Origin: Calamus simplicifolius
Taxonomy: Eukaryota > Streptophyta > Magnoliopsida > Arecales > Arecaceae
NCBI GenBank assembly: GCA_900491605.1
Contig: UESW01005074.1
Span: 1 to 64,000, forward strand
DNA length: 64,000 bases
Reading direction: 5' to 3'
Part shown: piece by piece, positions 1-11,316 of the stretch
Position numbering within the stretch: position 1 is the first letter of the stretch
Layout: each line of letters begins with the position of its first letter
Made by a program: the position numbers and the translations under genes
The notes under the pieces: generated by a model
The model's input: only the letters and a program-made list of their open reading frames with translations
Database searches by the model: none
Told to the model about the DNA's origin: nothing

Positions 1-738
1 CGGTCCGAGATCGTCGTGGCCGATCGGGATCAGGGCTTGGATCGATCGCAACGTCGGATCGTCGTCGATCTCGGACGGATTGCAACTGTCCGAGATAGGT
101 CGTGGCCGATCGGGATCAGGGCTTGGATCGATCGCAACCGTCGGACCTTTGCCGATCGGACCGATTGCCGCGGTCCGCGATCGGTCGTCGCCGATCGGGA
201 TCAGGGCTTGGATCGATCGCAACCGTCGGATCGTCGCCGATCTCGGACGGATTGCAACTGTCCGAGATAGGTCGTGGCCGATCGGGATCAGGGCTTGGAT
301 CGATCGCAACCGTCGGACCTTTGCCGATCGGACCGATAGCCGGTCCGCGATCGGTCGTCGCCGATCGGAATCAGGGCTTGGATCGATCGCAACCGTCGGA
401 TCGTCGCCGATCTCGGACGGATTGCAACTGTCCGAGATAGGATGTGGCCGATCGGGATCAGGGCTTGGATCGATCGCAACCATCGGACCTTTGCCGATCG
501 GACCGATCATCGCCGATCTCGGACGGATCGCCACGGTCCGAGATCGGTCGTCGCCGATCGAGATCAGGGCTTGGATCGATCGCAACCGTTGGATCGTCGC
601 CGATCTCGGACGGATCGCCACGGTCCGAGATCGGTCGGCCGATCGGGATCAGGGCTTGGATCGATCGCAACCGTCGGATCGTCGCCGATCTCGACGGATT
701 GCAACTGTCCGAGATAGGTCGTGGCCGATCGGGATCAT
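1..738 (+). repeat. 85-bp GC-rich satellite array (window-edge truncated)
   Basis: About nine head-to-tail copies of an 85-86 bp unit. The landmark AGGGCTTGGATCGATCGCAA recurs near 32, 118, 203, 288, 373, 457 and 562. Each unit also carries a GATC-rich half with TCGGACGGATTGCAACTGTC. The array stops abruptly at 738, where AT-rich CACTA subterminal sequence begins, so it appears to lie inside the CACTA element. Long open frames across it are compositional only. Its reverse complement matches the 83-bp array at 28,140-29,965. Confidence 0.95.
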
Positions 739-1320
739 TAAAAATTTTATAAATAAATTGTGATGCATTTATCGTCGTAATTATTAACATTAATTATAAA
801 TATAATCATTTATAAATATTAACAAATAGCTTGCGACGCCTTAGCGACACACTTTAAAAAAAATAAATAAATATTGCGACAAAATATATGTGTCGCAATA
901 TTATTAGAATACATATAACTGATTAAAATATTAAAAAATATTTGCGACGCAATTTGTCGTCGCAATTATTATAATAAATTTAAATATTTTCATTTAAAAA
1001 TATTTTAAAAATAATTGCGACGCACTTATTGCGTCGCAATATATGTAATAACTTTTTTTATTAATCAATTTAAATTATTAAAAAAATATTGCGACGCCTT
1101 AGCGACGCAATTATTAGAAAATAAAATTATTTTTCCCGCCAGATGATGGCGCCAATTTAGCGACGCTTTAGCGACGCATTTATTGGCGTCGCTATTTTCA
1201 GAAAAGTATTTTTTTACATTTATTAACGATGGATTAGCGACGCCCACGTGCGTCGCTAAAAAAAAAAAAAAAAAATTTATTGCGACGCAATTAGCGACGC
1301 CAAATTGGCGTCGCTAATTG
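739..1320 (+). repeat. CACTA 5' subterminal repeats
   Basis: AT-rich sequence punctuated by many copies of GCGACGC/GCGTCGC in both orientations, for example near 833, 942, 1,015, 1,092, 1,166, 1,218 and 1,284-1,316. The same motif crowds the 3' end of the element. In CACTA elements such short subterminal motifs bind the TNPA-type protein; that role is inferred here from position and repetition. Confidence 0.85.
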
Positions 1321-1321
1321 C

Positions 1322-1457
1322 CTATATTTAAACCCCCCCTTTCTTCTTTCCTCCTTCCGTCTGACCTAGCCGCCGCCCGTGAAGCCGAAACGCCGGCGAT
1401 CTCCTCCGACTCCCAGCCCCCCCGAGGATCTCCTCCTACTCCGGCTACCCACAAAGG
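1322..1457 (+). promoter_or_regulatory. TATA box and non-coding first exon of the CACTA transcript
   Basis: A TATA-like box (CTATATTTAAA, about 1,322-1,332) is followed by a C-rich pyrimidine stretch and a GC-rich leader. The leader ends in a good splice donor, CAAAG|GTTAG, at 1,456/1,457. This suggests a non-coding first exon of about 100 bp spliced over the minisatellite intron. A plausible acceptor is TTACCAG near 3,893, just upstream of the TNP2 start at 3,916. The start of transcription is inferred, not seen. Confidence 0.5.
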
Positions 1458-1479
1458 TTAGCCCAAAAATCAAAAAAAA

Positions 1480-2995
1480 AAATTTTTTTTTTTTTTTTTC
1501 CTGCTGCCGTCTTCTCCGGCCACGGCAGGTCCGTGGCCGTCTTCTCCGGCCACGGCCGCTGCCGTGGCCGGCAGTGGCCTGGCCACGGTGGCCAGGCCAC
1601 TGTAAAAAAAAAAAATTTTTTTTTAACAGGGGGGAGGGGAGGAAAACGGCCGTGGCCGCGGCCGGACAAGGCGGCCACGGCCGCTGCCGTGGCCGTCTTC
1701 TCCGGCCACGGCCGCTGCCGTGGCCGGCAGTGGCCTGGCCACGGTGGCCAGGCCACTGTAAAAAAAAAAAAATTTTTTTTTTAACAGGGGGAGGGGAGGA
1801 AACCCCCCCGCCCCCCTTTGCCACGGCCGTGGCCGCGGCCGGACAAGGCGGCCACGGCCGCTGCCGTGGCCGTCTTCTCCGGCCACGGCCGCTGCCGTGG
1901 CCGGCAGTGGCCTGGCCACGGTGGCCAGGCCACTGTAAAAAAAAAAAAATTTTTTTTTTAACAGGGGGGAGGGGAGGAAACCCCCCCCGCCCCCCCTTTG
2001 TTTCGGCCACGGCCGTGGCCGCGGCCGGACAAGGCGGCCACGGCCGCTGCCGTGGCCGTCTTCTCCGGCCACGGCCGCTGCCGTGGCCGGCAGTGGCCTG
2101 GCCACGGTGGCCAGGCCACTGTAAAAAAAAAAAATTTTTTTTTTTAACAGGGGGGAGGGGAGGAAACCCCCCCGCCCCCCCTTTGTTTCCACGGCCGTGG
2201 CCGCGGCCGGACAAGGCGGCCACGGCCGCTGCCGTGGCCGTCTTCTCCGGCCACGGCCGCTGCCGTGGCCGGCAGTGGCCTGGCCACGGTGGCCAGGCCA
2301 CTGTAAAAAAAAAAAAAATTTTTTTTTAAACAGGGGGGAGGGGAGGAAACCCCCCCGCCCCCCCTTTGTTTTGGCCACGGCCGTGGCCGCGGCCGGACAA
2401 GGCGGCCACGGCCGCTGCCGTGGCCGTCTTCTCCGGCCACGGCCGCTGCCGTGGCCGGCAGTGGCCTGGCCACGGTGGCCAGGCCACTGAAAAAAAAAAA
2501 AAATTTTTTTTTAACAGGGGGGAGGGGAGGAAACCCCCCCCCCCCCTTTTTTTGGCCGTGGCCACGGCCGCTGCCGTGGCCGGCAGTGGCCTGGCCACGG
2601 TGGCCAGGCCACTGAAAAAAAAAAAAATTTTTTTTTAAACAGGGGGGAGGGGAGGAAAATGGCCAGGCCCCATAGCAGGGGGGGGGGGAAACCCCCGCCC
2701 CCCTTTCTTTTCTTGTCCGGCCCCTTCTCCGGGGCCGCAGTGGCCTGGCCTTGGTGGCCAGGCCACTGTAATGAAAAAAAAAAAAAATTTTTAACATGGG
2801 GGGGGAGGGGAGGAAACCCCCCCCCCCCCCCCCCCCCCCCTTTGTTTCTTGTCCGGCCACGGTCGTTGCCGTGGCCGGCAGTGGCCTGGCCACGGTGGCC
2901 AGGCCACTGTGAAAAAAAAAAAAAAAAATTTTTTCATAGCAGGGGGGAGGGGGGAAACCCCCCGCCCCCTGGGAAAAAAAAAAAAAAAATTTATT
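1480..2995 (+). repeat. Hairpin-rich GC minisatellite, about nine units of 125-186 bp
   Basis: Units contain a GGCCGTGGCC/GCCACGGCC-rich part and a near-perfect 31-bp palindrome centred on GGCCACGGTGGCC. These are followed by a run of 12-14 A then 8-12 T, and a GGGGGGAGGGGAGGAAACCC tract. The ends of the palindrome (GGCCACTG) recur near 1,595, 1,751, 1,927, 2,113, 2,295, 2,481, 2,606, 2,759 and 2,901. Overlapping long open frames on both strands come from composition and are not genes. The array lies in the predicted first intron of the transposase transcript. Confidence 0.93.
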
Positions 2996-3915
2996 TAATT
3001 TACATATTATTTATGCAATAATTAATTTAAGCAGAATGTTTATGACAATAGTATTTGTGCATTTATACTCATTTACATTTGTTATGTCTTGATTATTTAT
3101 ATTCTGCTGCAAACTTAATGATGCATTACATTTTGAAATGCTAAATAAAATGTTTTGTTGTTATATTATTTAATTTTCAGCAACAAATTACTAGTTTCAA
3201 TGATTTACATTTTAGTATTACATGCAAGATGTTAAGAATAACAAGCATAAGTTCGATTGTCTTCGGACTTTCATAATCACAGCACTTTAATTAACCTTTA
3301 GACCCGTTTGAGAATTTGTAAGCCTTAGTCTTGCAAATTCTCAAATTGTCCTGGTGGACAGTTTGGGAATATTTCTTGTGACATGTTAGTCTGCTAGTAA
3401 TCATCGTGGGGTGAGATTTCGGTTTGCATTTGCTCATACGTTCTCCTAGTGTGGCTTATATACCACACATGTAGGAGAACATATGGGGAAATGCTGCCGA
3501 AATTTCAATGTTGCCGATCGATGATAATTAATAGCAGAATAACATATCACAAAAAATATTCTTGAATGGGATAGGGCCTTACCTTGTAGACATGGAGTGA
3601 AGGTAGAATTATTTAAGACACTTGAATTCTTGTGAAGTCTAATGACTAAACGCACCGCCTTATGGCCCGACACAAACTCAAGCCCTCTCTTTAGCCATTA
3701 ACCTATGCATCGGTCCTTGCTAGCAATTAGGTTGTAATTATATTAGTCCTAAATTATCTAAATTATTTGGTACTTATAAATGATTTAATTGGTTGTAATT
3801 AACCTTAATTAGTTGTGCCCAAGAAATAATTTAGTTATATATTATTAATACTAATATAGTTTTATTTTTTGGTTTCATTTAATGATTTACCAGACTTTGT
3901 ATAAGTCGGTCAAAA
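2996..3915 (+). other. AT-rich leader intron/5' region of TNP2, no gene seen
   Basis: Unique, AT-rich sequence between the minisatellite and the TNP2 start codon. No open frame of note and no recognisable RNA gene was seen. It most likely contains the 3' part of the leader intron and a short stretch of 5' UTR after an acceptor near 3,893. Confidence 0.5.
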
Positions 3916-6900
3916 ATGAGCGGGACTCGCTCATGGATGTATGCAAGGATAAAAGATGGCTTGCTGAATCCAGATTTTCTGAATGGATTGGAAGAATTTA
4001 TCGCATTTGCATGTAGCCAACCTGAATGGATGGATGGGCCTAGGATTAGGTGCCCATGCAACTTCCACAGGTGTCAGAATAAAGCCTACAGAGATGTGGA
4101 AACTGTTAAGGTGCATTTGTGTAAGAAGGGTTTTGTTCCTGATTACTATGTTTGGTACTGTCATGGTGAACCAGAGGATATTCCAGCAGCTGTTATAGGC
4201 CAACAAGAGTCAATTCCCGTAGATGAACCATTTGTGAATTTAAACACATATGAACAAATGGTTATGAATGCATCGGGTAATGACTTCAATCAGAATACAT
4301 TTATGGAAGAACCAAATCCAGAAGCACAACAATTTTACGATATGTTGCGTGCTGCCAATCAAGAATTGTATCCTGGGTGTGAGGGTCATTCCCAGTTCTC
4401 TACAGCTGCTCGAATGTTGAATATTAAGGCAGAACATCGATTATCAGAAAAGGCGTTCAATTCTGTAGCTGAGTTAATCAAAGAAATTCTGCCAAATGAT
4501 AATGTTGCCGCAGACAGTTTTTACGCAACAAAGAAGTTGTTGCGTGGGCTTGGGCTTCCAGTTAATAAGATCGATTGTTGCTTGAACAATTGTATGATAT
4601 TTTGGGGTGAAGACTCAGAGCTGAGATGGTGTAAGATTTGTGGGCAATCGAGGTTCAAAAACACCGAAGGAGGAGCCGGTACAAGTAGGAGGAAAAGTGT
4701 GCCTTACAAGAGGATGCATTACTTTCCTCTTACCCCACGCCTGCAGAGATTATATAGATCTGAGGCAACAGCTGCTGATATGAGATGGCATGCCGAACAT
4801 GAATCTAAAGAGGATGAAATGCGGCATCCATCAGATTCAAAGGCTTGGAAGCATTTCAATGAAAATCATCCTGATTTCGCTGAAGATATAAGGAATGTGA
4901 GATTAGGTCTTTGTACCGATGGCTTCCAACCATTTGGTCAAGCGGGGCAACAGTATTCATGTTGGCCTGTGATACTGACTGTATATAACCTTCCTCCGTG
5001 GAAGTGCATGAAAGATCCTGCAATGTTTTTAACCGTTTTGGTTCCAGGACCATCAAATCCAAAGGAAAAGATTGATGTCTTTCTGCAACCGTTGGTGGCC
5101 GAATTGAAAATGTTGTGGGAAACAGGAGTGGTAGCCTACGACATTTCTATGAAACAAAATTTCTTAATGAGAGCTGCTTTGATGTGGACAATAAGTGATT
5201 TTCCGGCATATGCAATGTTGTCTGGTTGGAGCACTGCTGGACGTCTGGCATGCCCTCATTGCATGTATGATTCGGATGCATTTACATTGCAGAAGAGTGG
5301 TAAGCAGTCATGGTTTGATAACCATAGGAAGTTCTTGCCCCCAAATCATCCTTACAGGCGTAACTTGATCGCCTTCCGGAAGAACAAAGCAGTCACAAAA
5401 TTTGCCGAACCGGTTAGGTCCGGCACGGATCTATTTGATTCTATAGAGCATTTGGGGTTGATGTATGCATGGGAACCAGATGCAGATAGAATAAATAGCC
5501 GTATATGTAAAGAACATAACTGGAAGAAGCGAAGTATATTTTGGGATTTGCCTTATTGGAGCACAAATCTCATCCGGCACAACTTGGATGTTATGCATAT
5601 CGAGAAAAATTTCTTTGATAACATATTTAACACGGTGCTAAACATCCCGGGAAAAACAAAAGATACTGCAAAGTCAAGAGAAGAACTTAATCAGTACTGC
5701 AGAAGAGGTGATTTGAGAAGGAGTGCCGATGGGACCTATCCTAAAGCATGTTACACTCTTGACAGAAATTCACGAGAAGTTTTATGTAACTGGCTAAGAG
5801 GGTTAAAATTTCCAGATGGTTATGCCTCAAATATCGGTAGGTGTGTGGACATGCATAAGCTCAAGTTGTTCGGCATGAAGAGCCATGACTGCCATGTTTT
5901 CATGCAACGATTATTACCTATAGCTTTTCGTGAGTTGCTTCCGCAACATGTCTGGAAGGCAATTACGGAGCTCAGCTTATTCTTCAAGGAGTTATCTGCC
6001 GCAGTCATTACTTCTGCATCAATGGCAAGGCTTGAGGAGGAAATTCCAATTATTTTATGCAAGCTTGAGCGAATATTTCCTCCCAGTTTTTTTGACTCAA
6101 TGGAGCATTTACCGGTTCACTTGCCATACGAAGCGAGCATAGCTGGTCCGTGCAGTATCGCTGGATGTATCCATTCGAGAGGTAAATATATACATCATTA
6201 AGATATGTTGACATTTGAAATATTATTTCATTGCTTGAAAAATTCGTTAATTTTTTGTTGCAACTTTACATATAGGTATCTTAAGAAGTTAAAAAATAAT
6301 GTGCGTAATAAGGCAAGGGTTGAAGGTTCTATATGCAATGCACACTTGGTCGAAGAAGTTTCAGCTTTTGCCTCACATTACTTTGAGGGTCACGTCCACA
6401 CGAGGAGCCGAAATCATGGTCGTAACGATGACGTATGTGTGGACGAAGCAGAAGCTAATGACGGTAGAATATCAATTTTTAAAGCTATCGGCCGTTCATT
6501 TGGTGGGCAGAAGTCAAGAAATCTTAGCGATATGGAGTATAATGCAGCACATTATTACATCCTAATGAACTGTCGAGAAGTCGATCCATATATTGAGTAA
6601 GTGTATACTTCAATGCTAAATTGAAAATTTAAATTTATATAATAATATACCATAATATTTAATTTCTAACAGTAGTTTTCATCCTTTTCATCCCATAAGG
6701 ATGTTTTGTGATAGACAACGACAGATGAATCCCGACATCAGTCAAGTTGCAATTGGGCAGAAATTAGAAACGGAGTTTGCTTACTGGTTTTATGAATTTG
6801 TGAGTAGTATCACTCAATCAATTTCGATAATGGCAATTATTTTTTGAATTGGATGTCAATAGCTTATTAATTTATAGGTCAACGGTCCATGGTCGACAAC

Positions 6901-7609
6901 CGACAATATTTTCATTAAATGTCTATCGCAATGGCCATTGAAGACCGTAACAACCTCTACTGGCTATTTTGTAAATGGGTACAAATTTCAGATTGAACGA
7001 TTAGCAGCTTCAAGAGGCACTCAGAACTGGGGCGTGTGTGTAAAAGGAGAAAGTGTTGGAGCAAATATGCAGGATTATTATGGAAAGTTAGTAGAGGTGG
7101 TTGAAGTTGAATATCCCGGTTGGCCTTTAAAACGAACCGTATTGTTTCGTTGTGATTGGTTCGATCCGATAATTCCTGTGGGCAAAAGGGTTCATAACGA
7201 CTATAATTTGGTTGAAGTGAACCATCGACGAAGATTACAGAAATATGACCCATTCATCCTTGCATCCCAAGCTCAGCAAGTCTTTTACTGCGGATATCCA
7301 AGTTTGCGCAACGACAAGCGAGATTGGTGGGCCGTTTCTAAAATCGTCCCACGTTCAACAATCGTATTAGAGGAGAGTTCATCAAGTCAATCAGCCGAGT
7401 GCCCTGCATTTCAAGAGGATGAGATGGAACTGCATGCAATTGAGGACGACACAAGAGCTCCTGAAACATCACTTAGAGATCCAAGTGGTGATGTCCAAGA
7501 AATTGCGGATGCAAATGTTCGGTTTCCTTCCGATAATGAAACTGATTCGCAATCCGATACGGCATCGGATGTTGAACCAACATTTCACGAAACAAATGAC
7601 ACCGATTAA
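3916..7609 (+). pseudogene. TNP2-type CACTA transposase, four coding exons, one frame break
   Basis: Catalytic transposase of the CACTA element, acting in the nucleus to cut and paste the element. Exons inferred from GT-AG sites and continuous homology: 3,916-6,181, 6,276-6,596, 6,673-6,799, 6,878-7,609. Domains in order: N-terminal transposase-associated region (residues 1-85, motif MSGTRSWMYARIKDG, Cys/His-rich CPCNFHRC), TNP2 core (about 150-500, with LGLCTDGFQPFG near residue 335, GWSTAGRLACPHC and LDVMHIEKNFFDN), DUF4218 (KLFGMKSHDCHVFMQRLLP into exon 2) and DUF4216 in exon 4 (VLFRCDWFDP, KYDPFILASQAQQVFY), with an acidic tail. All splice phases fit, but the frame changes by one base at about 6,148-6,150: the expected conserved residues after IAGP (VQYRWMYPFER) are in the +2 frame. 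So the copy is broken by one missing base, or the base is a sequence error. The ATG fits the family start. Confidence 0.88.
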
Positions 7610-7713
7610 ACATAAAGGTTTTTTAAAATTTAACTTTTTTTTATAAGTGTTAAATTCTTACATAGTCAATCATTAATCGTAATTTAATTGTGTGAATCCT
7701 TAGTATTTTCAGT

Positions 7714-9214
7714 ATGAGGGGCAGAGGTAGATCTACCGACGATAGATTGGGTGAGCAGAGACGTAGTTTGGATCCTTCGACATCAGATCACATGAGCGTC
7801 GGAGATGGAGAGTTTGGATCTCCAGCAGAGGCGCAGCCTTCCTCTGCACCAGTATTACCATCTACCCGATCGGCACAGACCTCCGAGAGTTCTTCCGCCT
7901 TCGGCCGCACTTTACTTCGACTTGATGCTCAGGGGATGTAAGTATATATTAATTAAAATATTTGTTAATGTTTTTAAGTCATTACTTATAAACTTGCATT
8001 TTTTTAACAGATTCATTGAGCAGCATCATGTCTCCAGCCACATCAGCGCCGTTTTTCAGAGGCGTGCAGATCCCAGTGGCTACGATTGGCGCCACGTATC
8101 GCCGGCCACGAGGGAGTTTTATTTTTCTGAGTTTCAGGTAAACTTATTAAATACAATTTAGCAGTGATATATAATTCTTTAAAGTTAATAAATTCAGAAA
8201 CTAACTGTTTATTTTAATGCAGAAAAAGTTTACGTGGGATCCTGCCACCCATGATGCCATTAGGGCAGCATGGGAGGCTCTGACGCGACGCCGATACTCC
8301 GACATGCTTCATCGTTGGAGGTCGTCGGGTCAGCGTCCTGCGCACGTGCCAGAGGGTATTTGGCACGAGTGGCAGCAGGCCTGGGAGTCGATGGCTGGCG
8401 CAGGAGGTCCGCATCAGCCAGCACGAACCGCCGATCTGAGAAGGGCGGTCTGGCACGGGTCTCTCCGTCATACTTCGGGCTCCATTTCGATTCAGGAGCA
8501 CAGACGGCGTATGGTAAGAAAACATAAATATTTTAATTACTATTTTAGTTCTTTACAAATATTTTTATTAATATTTTTTTTTATTGTTATAGACTGAGCA
8601 GGAGGGCGGAGATCCTGGTGAGTTTCGTCTATTCAGGGCGACACACACCAGGAGGGACGGCTCCTGGGTCGATACGCGATCACGGGAGGTTGCGGTAAGA
8701 AATTAGATTTATGTAGTATCTGTTTAATTTTTAAAATTTTATTTCTAGAAATTTATTAACTCATTTATTATTGATTTCATAATTTCAAGACACGAGTCGA
8801 CGAGCTTCGATCCCAGGCATCACAGGTCGACTCTACTGATGGGGAGACGCCCGTCGAACTCTCAGCAGATGAGAGTCGACGTGTGTTTTTGGAGGCTGTT
8901 GGTGCCCAGCCACGAGACCGCAGGGTCTATGGTATGGGCACTAGAGCTTCTACATTTTTTCCCCATCAGGCCTCCAGCTCGCGAGTTCCTGCTGATCTTC
9001 CTCCCGAGCGTTTACAGGAGCTTCGCAGATCTATTGCAGAGGAGCTTCGCCAGGATTCGAGCAGGATTTTGAGGATCGTATGCGAGGCCGGGATCAGGAG
9101 GTTGCTGACATGCGAGATGAGATGCATTATTTGCGGGATATGGTTAGACGCTTGTCGCAGAGTCTTCAGCCTCCACAGCCTCCACAGCCTTCACGTGATC
9201 ATTCAGATTCTTGA
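7714..9214 (+). pseudogene. TNPA-like second CACTA protein (Transposase_24 family), five exons, frame break near the 3' end
   Basis: The second gene of the CACTA element, downstream of TNP2 in the same orientation. Exons inferred from GT-AG sites: 7,714-7,937, 8,011-8,137, 8,223-8,513, 8,593-8,694, 8,790-9,214; phases agree throughout. Recognised by the plant En/Spm Transposase_24 signature: RRYSDMLHRWR and the HTSGS motif in exon 3, FRATHTRRDGSWVDTRSREV in exon 4, then FLEAVG and RRVYGMGT in exon 5. In known elements this class of protein binds subterminal repeats and assists transposition. In exon 5 the frame slips at about 9,050-9,058: the +2 frame gives a charged coiled-coil-like segment (DMRDEMHYLRDMVRRL), then a QPPQPPQP tail and a stop at 9,212-9,214, which fits the family. 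The other frame runs on without sense. The N-terminus is Ser/Pro-rich and low in similarity to anything I know. Confidence 0.8.
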
Positions 9215-9901
9215 TGTATTTTTTTTTTATGTTGTAAAAACTTTTAAATTTTAATATATAAATTATTTTTTGAAATTTATTATTGTTTGGATTGAGTGAA
9301 AAATGTTTGTATCAATATTTAGATTTAGCGAAATTTTATTAACCGTTTTAATTTTTAATCATTTAAATATTTTTTAAAAAAAAATTTCGACGCTCTGCGA
9401 CGCATAAAAATGCGTCGCAAATTTAAAATTAATTTTTTTAAAAAATTAATTATTAAATATTGCGACGCAATTTATTGCGTCGCAATATTTAAAATTAATT
9501 TTTAAAAATTTATTAATAAATATTGCGACGCACCAAATTGCGTCGCAATATTTAAAATTAATTTTTAAAACAAAAAATTATTAAATATTGCGACGCATTT
9601 ATTTGCGTCGCAATATTTAATAAAAAATTTTTCTGTTTTAAAATTTAATTTTAAATATTGCGACGCAATTTGGTGCGTCGCAATATTTATTAATAAATTT
9701 TTTTTAAATTTAATTTTATTATTGCGACGCATTTTTATGCGTCGCAGAGCGTCGCAATTGCGTCGCAATATTGCGACGCAATTGCGACAAAAGAGTATTG
9801 CGACGGGGAGTTGAGCGACGCCATCATTGCGTCGCTATTGCGTCGCTAAACATGGTATAGCGACGCAATAGCGACGCATTTTGGCGTCGCAATATTTTAA
9901 A
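9215..9901 (+). repeat. CACTA 3' subterminal repeats with a 365-bp palindrome
   Basis: About twenty GCGACGC/GCGTCGC motifs in paired, facing orientation, separated by A/T-rich spacers. Positions 9,389-9,420 and 9,722-9,753 are perfect 32-bp inverted copies, and the sequence between them is itself largely self-complementary. A transcript would fold into a long hairpin. The remaining motifs (9,755-9,895) are shared with the 5' subterminal block. Confidence 0.9.
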
Positions 9902-9913
9902 TTTCTTGTAGTG
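9902..9913 (+). repeat. CACTA 3' terminal inverted repeat
   Basis: TTTCTTGTAGTG, complementary to the canonical CACTACAAGAAA end. The sequence after it (from 9,914) is Copia-derived and lacks the subterminal motif, so this is a sharp boundary. Confidence 0.9.
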
Positions 9914-11316
9914 CTATTTCCTCACTCATGAAGATTCACCAAAGAGAAAGGTTTGCAATAAAGTTTGTGTTAGTCCAGAGTGTTAGTCATCTGGCATTTC
10001 TTGGTCATTGAGTCTGTCCAATAAAGATAGTGCTATGATGATGTGGCACTACTGTCTAGGTCATCCAAATTTTAGGTATCTTAAAAGATCTTTTTCATCA
10101 TTATTTATAAATAAAAGTTCAAAATTCTTTTATTGTGATATCTGTCAATTATCCAAACACACATGCAGTTCCTATTCACCACAAACATACAAATCTTCTC
10201 ATCATTTTTTACTCATACATAGTGACATTTGAGGACCATCAATAGTTGTAAATGTCACCGGAGCTCATTGGTTTCTATTATTTGTTGATGATCACATACA
10301 TTTAAGTTGGGTTTTCCTAATGAAAGAAAATCTAAAACTAGTCAAATATTTAAGAATTTTATGTCATGATCCAAAATTAGTTCAAAACAAACATTCAGGT
10401 CTTCAAAATAGATAATACCCTAGACTTCTTCAATTTTGTCTTTGGTAATTATTTGCAAACTCATGATATCGTTCATCAGAGTTCTTGTGTCGATACATCC
10501 TAACAGAATGGTGTGACCGAACACAAAAACCATCATCTTCTCAAGGTTGCCCGTTCATTATTGTTCACCTCAAATGTTTTAAGAAGATTCTAGGGTTAAG
10601 CTATTCTCACAGCCACTTACTCCATCAACCGAATGCCCTTCAGAATTCTGAACTTCAAAACTCCGAGCCAATCACTTCTTGAATCCTTTCCAAACTCTCA
10701 CTTTATTACTCAAATTTTACTTAAGTTCTTTGCCTTTGTTCACATCTATTCACAAAATCAAGGAAAACTAGATCCTATTGCCACCAAAAGTATTTTTCTT
10801 AGTTATTTTCCAAACAATAAGGGTTATAAATGTTATTGTCTTCTCACAAAATGGTTCTTTCATTCTATGGATGTCACCTTTTTCTAGCGTCAGCCATTCT
10901 ACCCCAATTCCTCAATTTAGGGAAAGAATGGGATGATGGAAGAATCTCAAAATTGGGATTGAGACTCTCATTAAAAATATTTCAAAAAGTTTTAGAGTTT
11001 TACCTCATACTCTCACGGCTCCAACAATAGAAATAACACCCCTTTCTTCTCATATTCTCACAACCCCACCAGCGAAAATAGCTCCCCTTTGCATTCCTGA
11101 GTCAATCGAATTATCTCCTATCATTCTCGAAACCCAATCTGGTGAGAAAAATGATTTGAGTTCTATTCCTTCCTCAAGTTAGAGTCTATTCCAAAGTTCA
11201 GACCTGTCCCAAATTATCCTATAACAGATAGTGAGGTTCGTGTATACACAAGAAGCTAGAAAAAGATGTCAAGAACAACCTCAGGTGCAACCCGTACAAG
11301 CTCAGCATAACTAAGA
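9914..11316 (+). mobile_element. Copia element A, gag-pre-integrase and integrase part (degenerate)
   Basis: Left surviving part of a Ty1/Copia polyprotein. At 10,008-10,232 is the GAG-pre-integrase zinc-binding region (WHYCLGHPNFRYL, then CDICQLSKHT). Integrase core remnants follow with many stops and frame changes (FVDDH-like near 10,283; the QNGV motif near 10,505). At 10,690-10,887 is the family's post-integrase block (KLDPIATKS, KGYKCY, SMDVTFF). The stretch 11,040-11,310 is the linker before reverse transcriptase. The RT and RNase H halves of the same element are at 42,305-43,990, displaced by the insertion of Copia B. The 5' LTR and gag would lie left of the CACTA, outside the window. 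Confidence 0.85.

Larger units (their letters stand above)
1..9913 (+). mobile_element. CACTA (En/Spm) DNA transposon, 5' end outside the window
   Basis: The right terminus ends exactly with TTTCTTGTAGTG (9,902-9,913), the reverse complement of the CACTACAAGAAA terminus typical of plant CACTA elements. Both ends carry dense GCGTCGC/GCGACGC subterminal motifs (833-1,320 and 9,385-9,900), as expected for transposase-binding subterminal repeats. Between them lie a TATA-led transcription unit with a TNP2 transposase gene and a second Transposase_24-type gene, both on the plus strand. No left CACTACAAG terminus is visible, so the left end must lie at or beyond position 1. The base trio CTA after 9,913 would be the right copy of a 3-bp target duplication, but it cannot be checked here. 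The element appears to have jumped into Copia element A, whose integrase region starts directly after it. Confidence 0.9.

Noticed and set aside
16..790. Several overlapping open frames of 60-227 codons on both strands
   Set aside because: All are translations of the 85-bp GC-rich satellite in different frames; no start context, no domain, and the repeat alone explains them.
1366..2893. Open frames up to 316 codons on both strands
   Set aside because: They arise from the hairpin minisatellite (Lys/Phe runs from A/T tracts, Arg/Pro/Ala from GGCC repeats) and overlap on both strands.
9389..9753. microRNA precursor
   Set aside because: The fold-back is long, made of repeated subterminal motifs and lies within a transposon end; nothing singles out one mature product.
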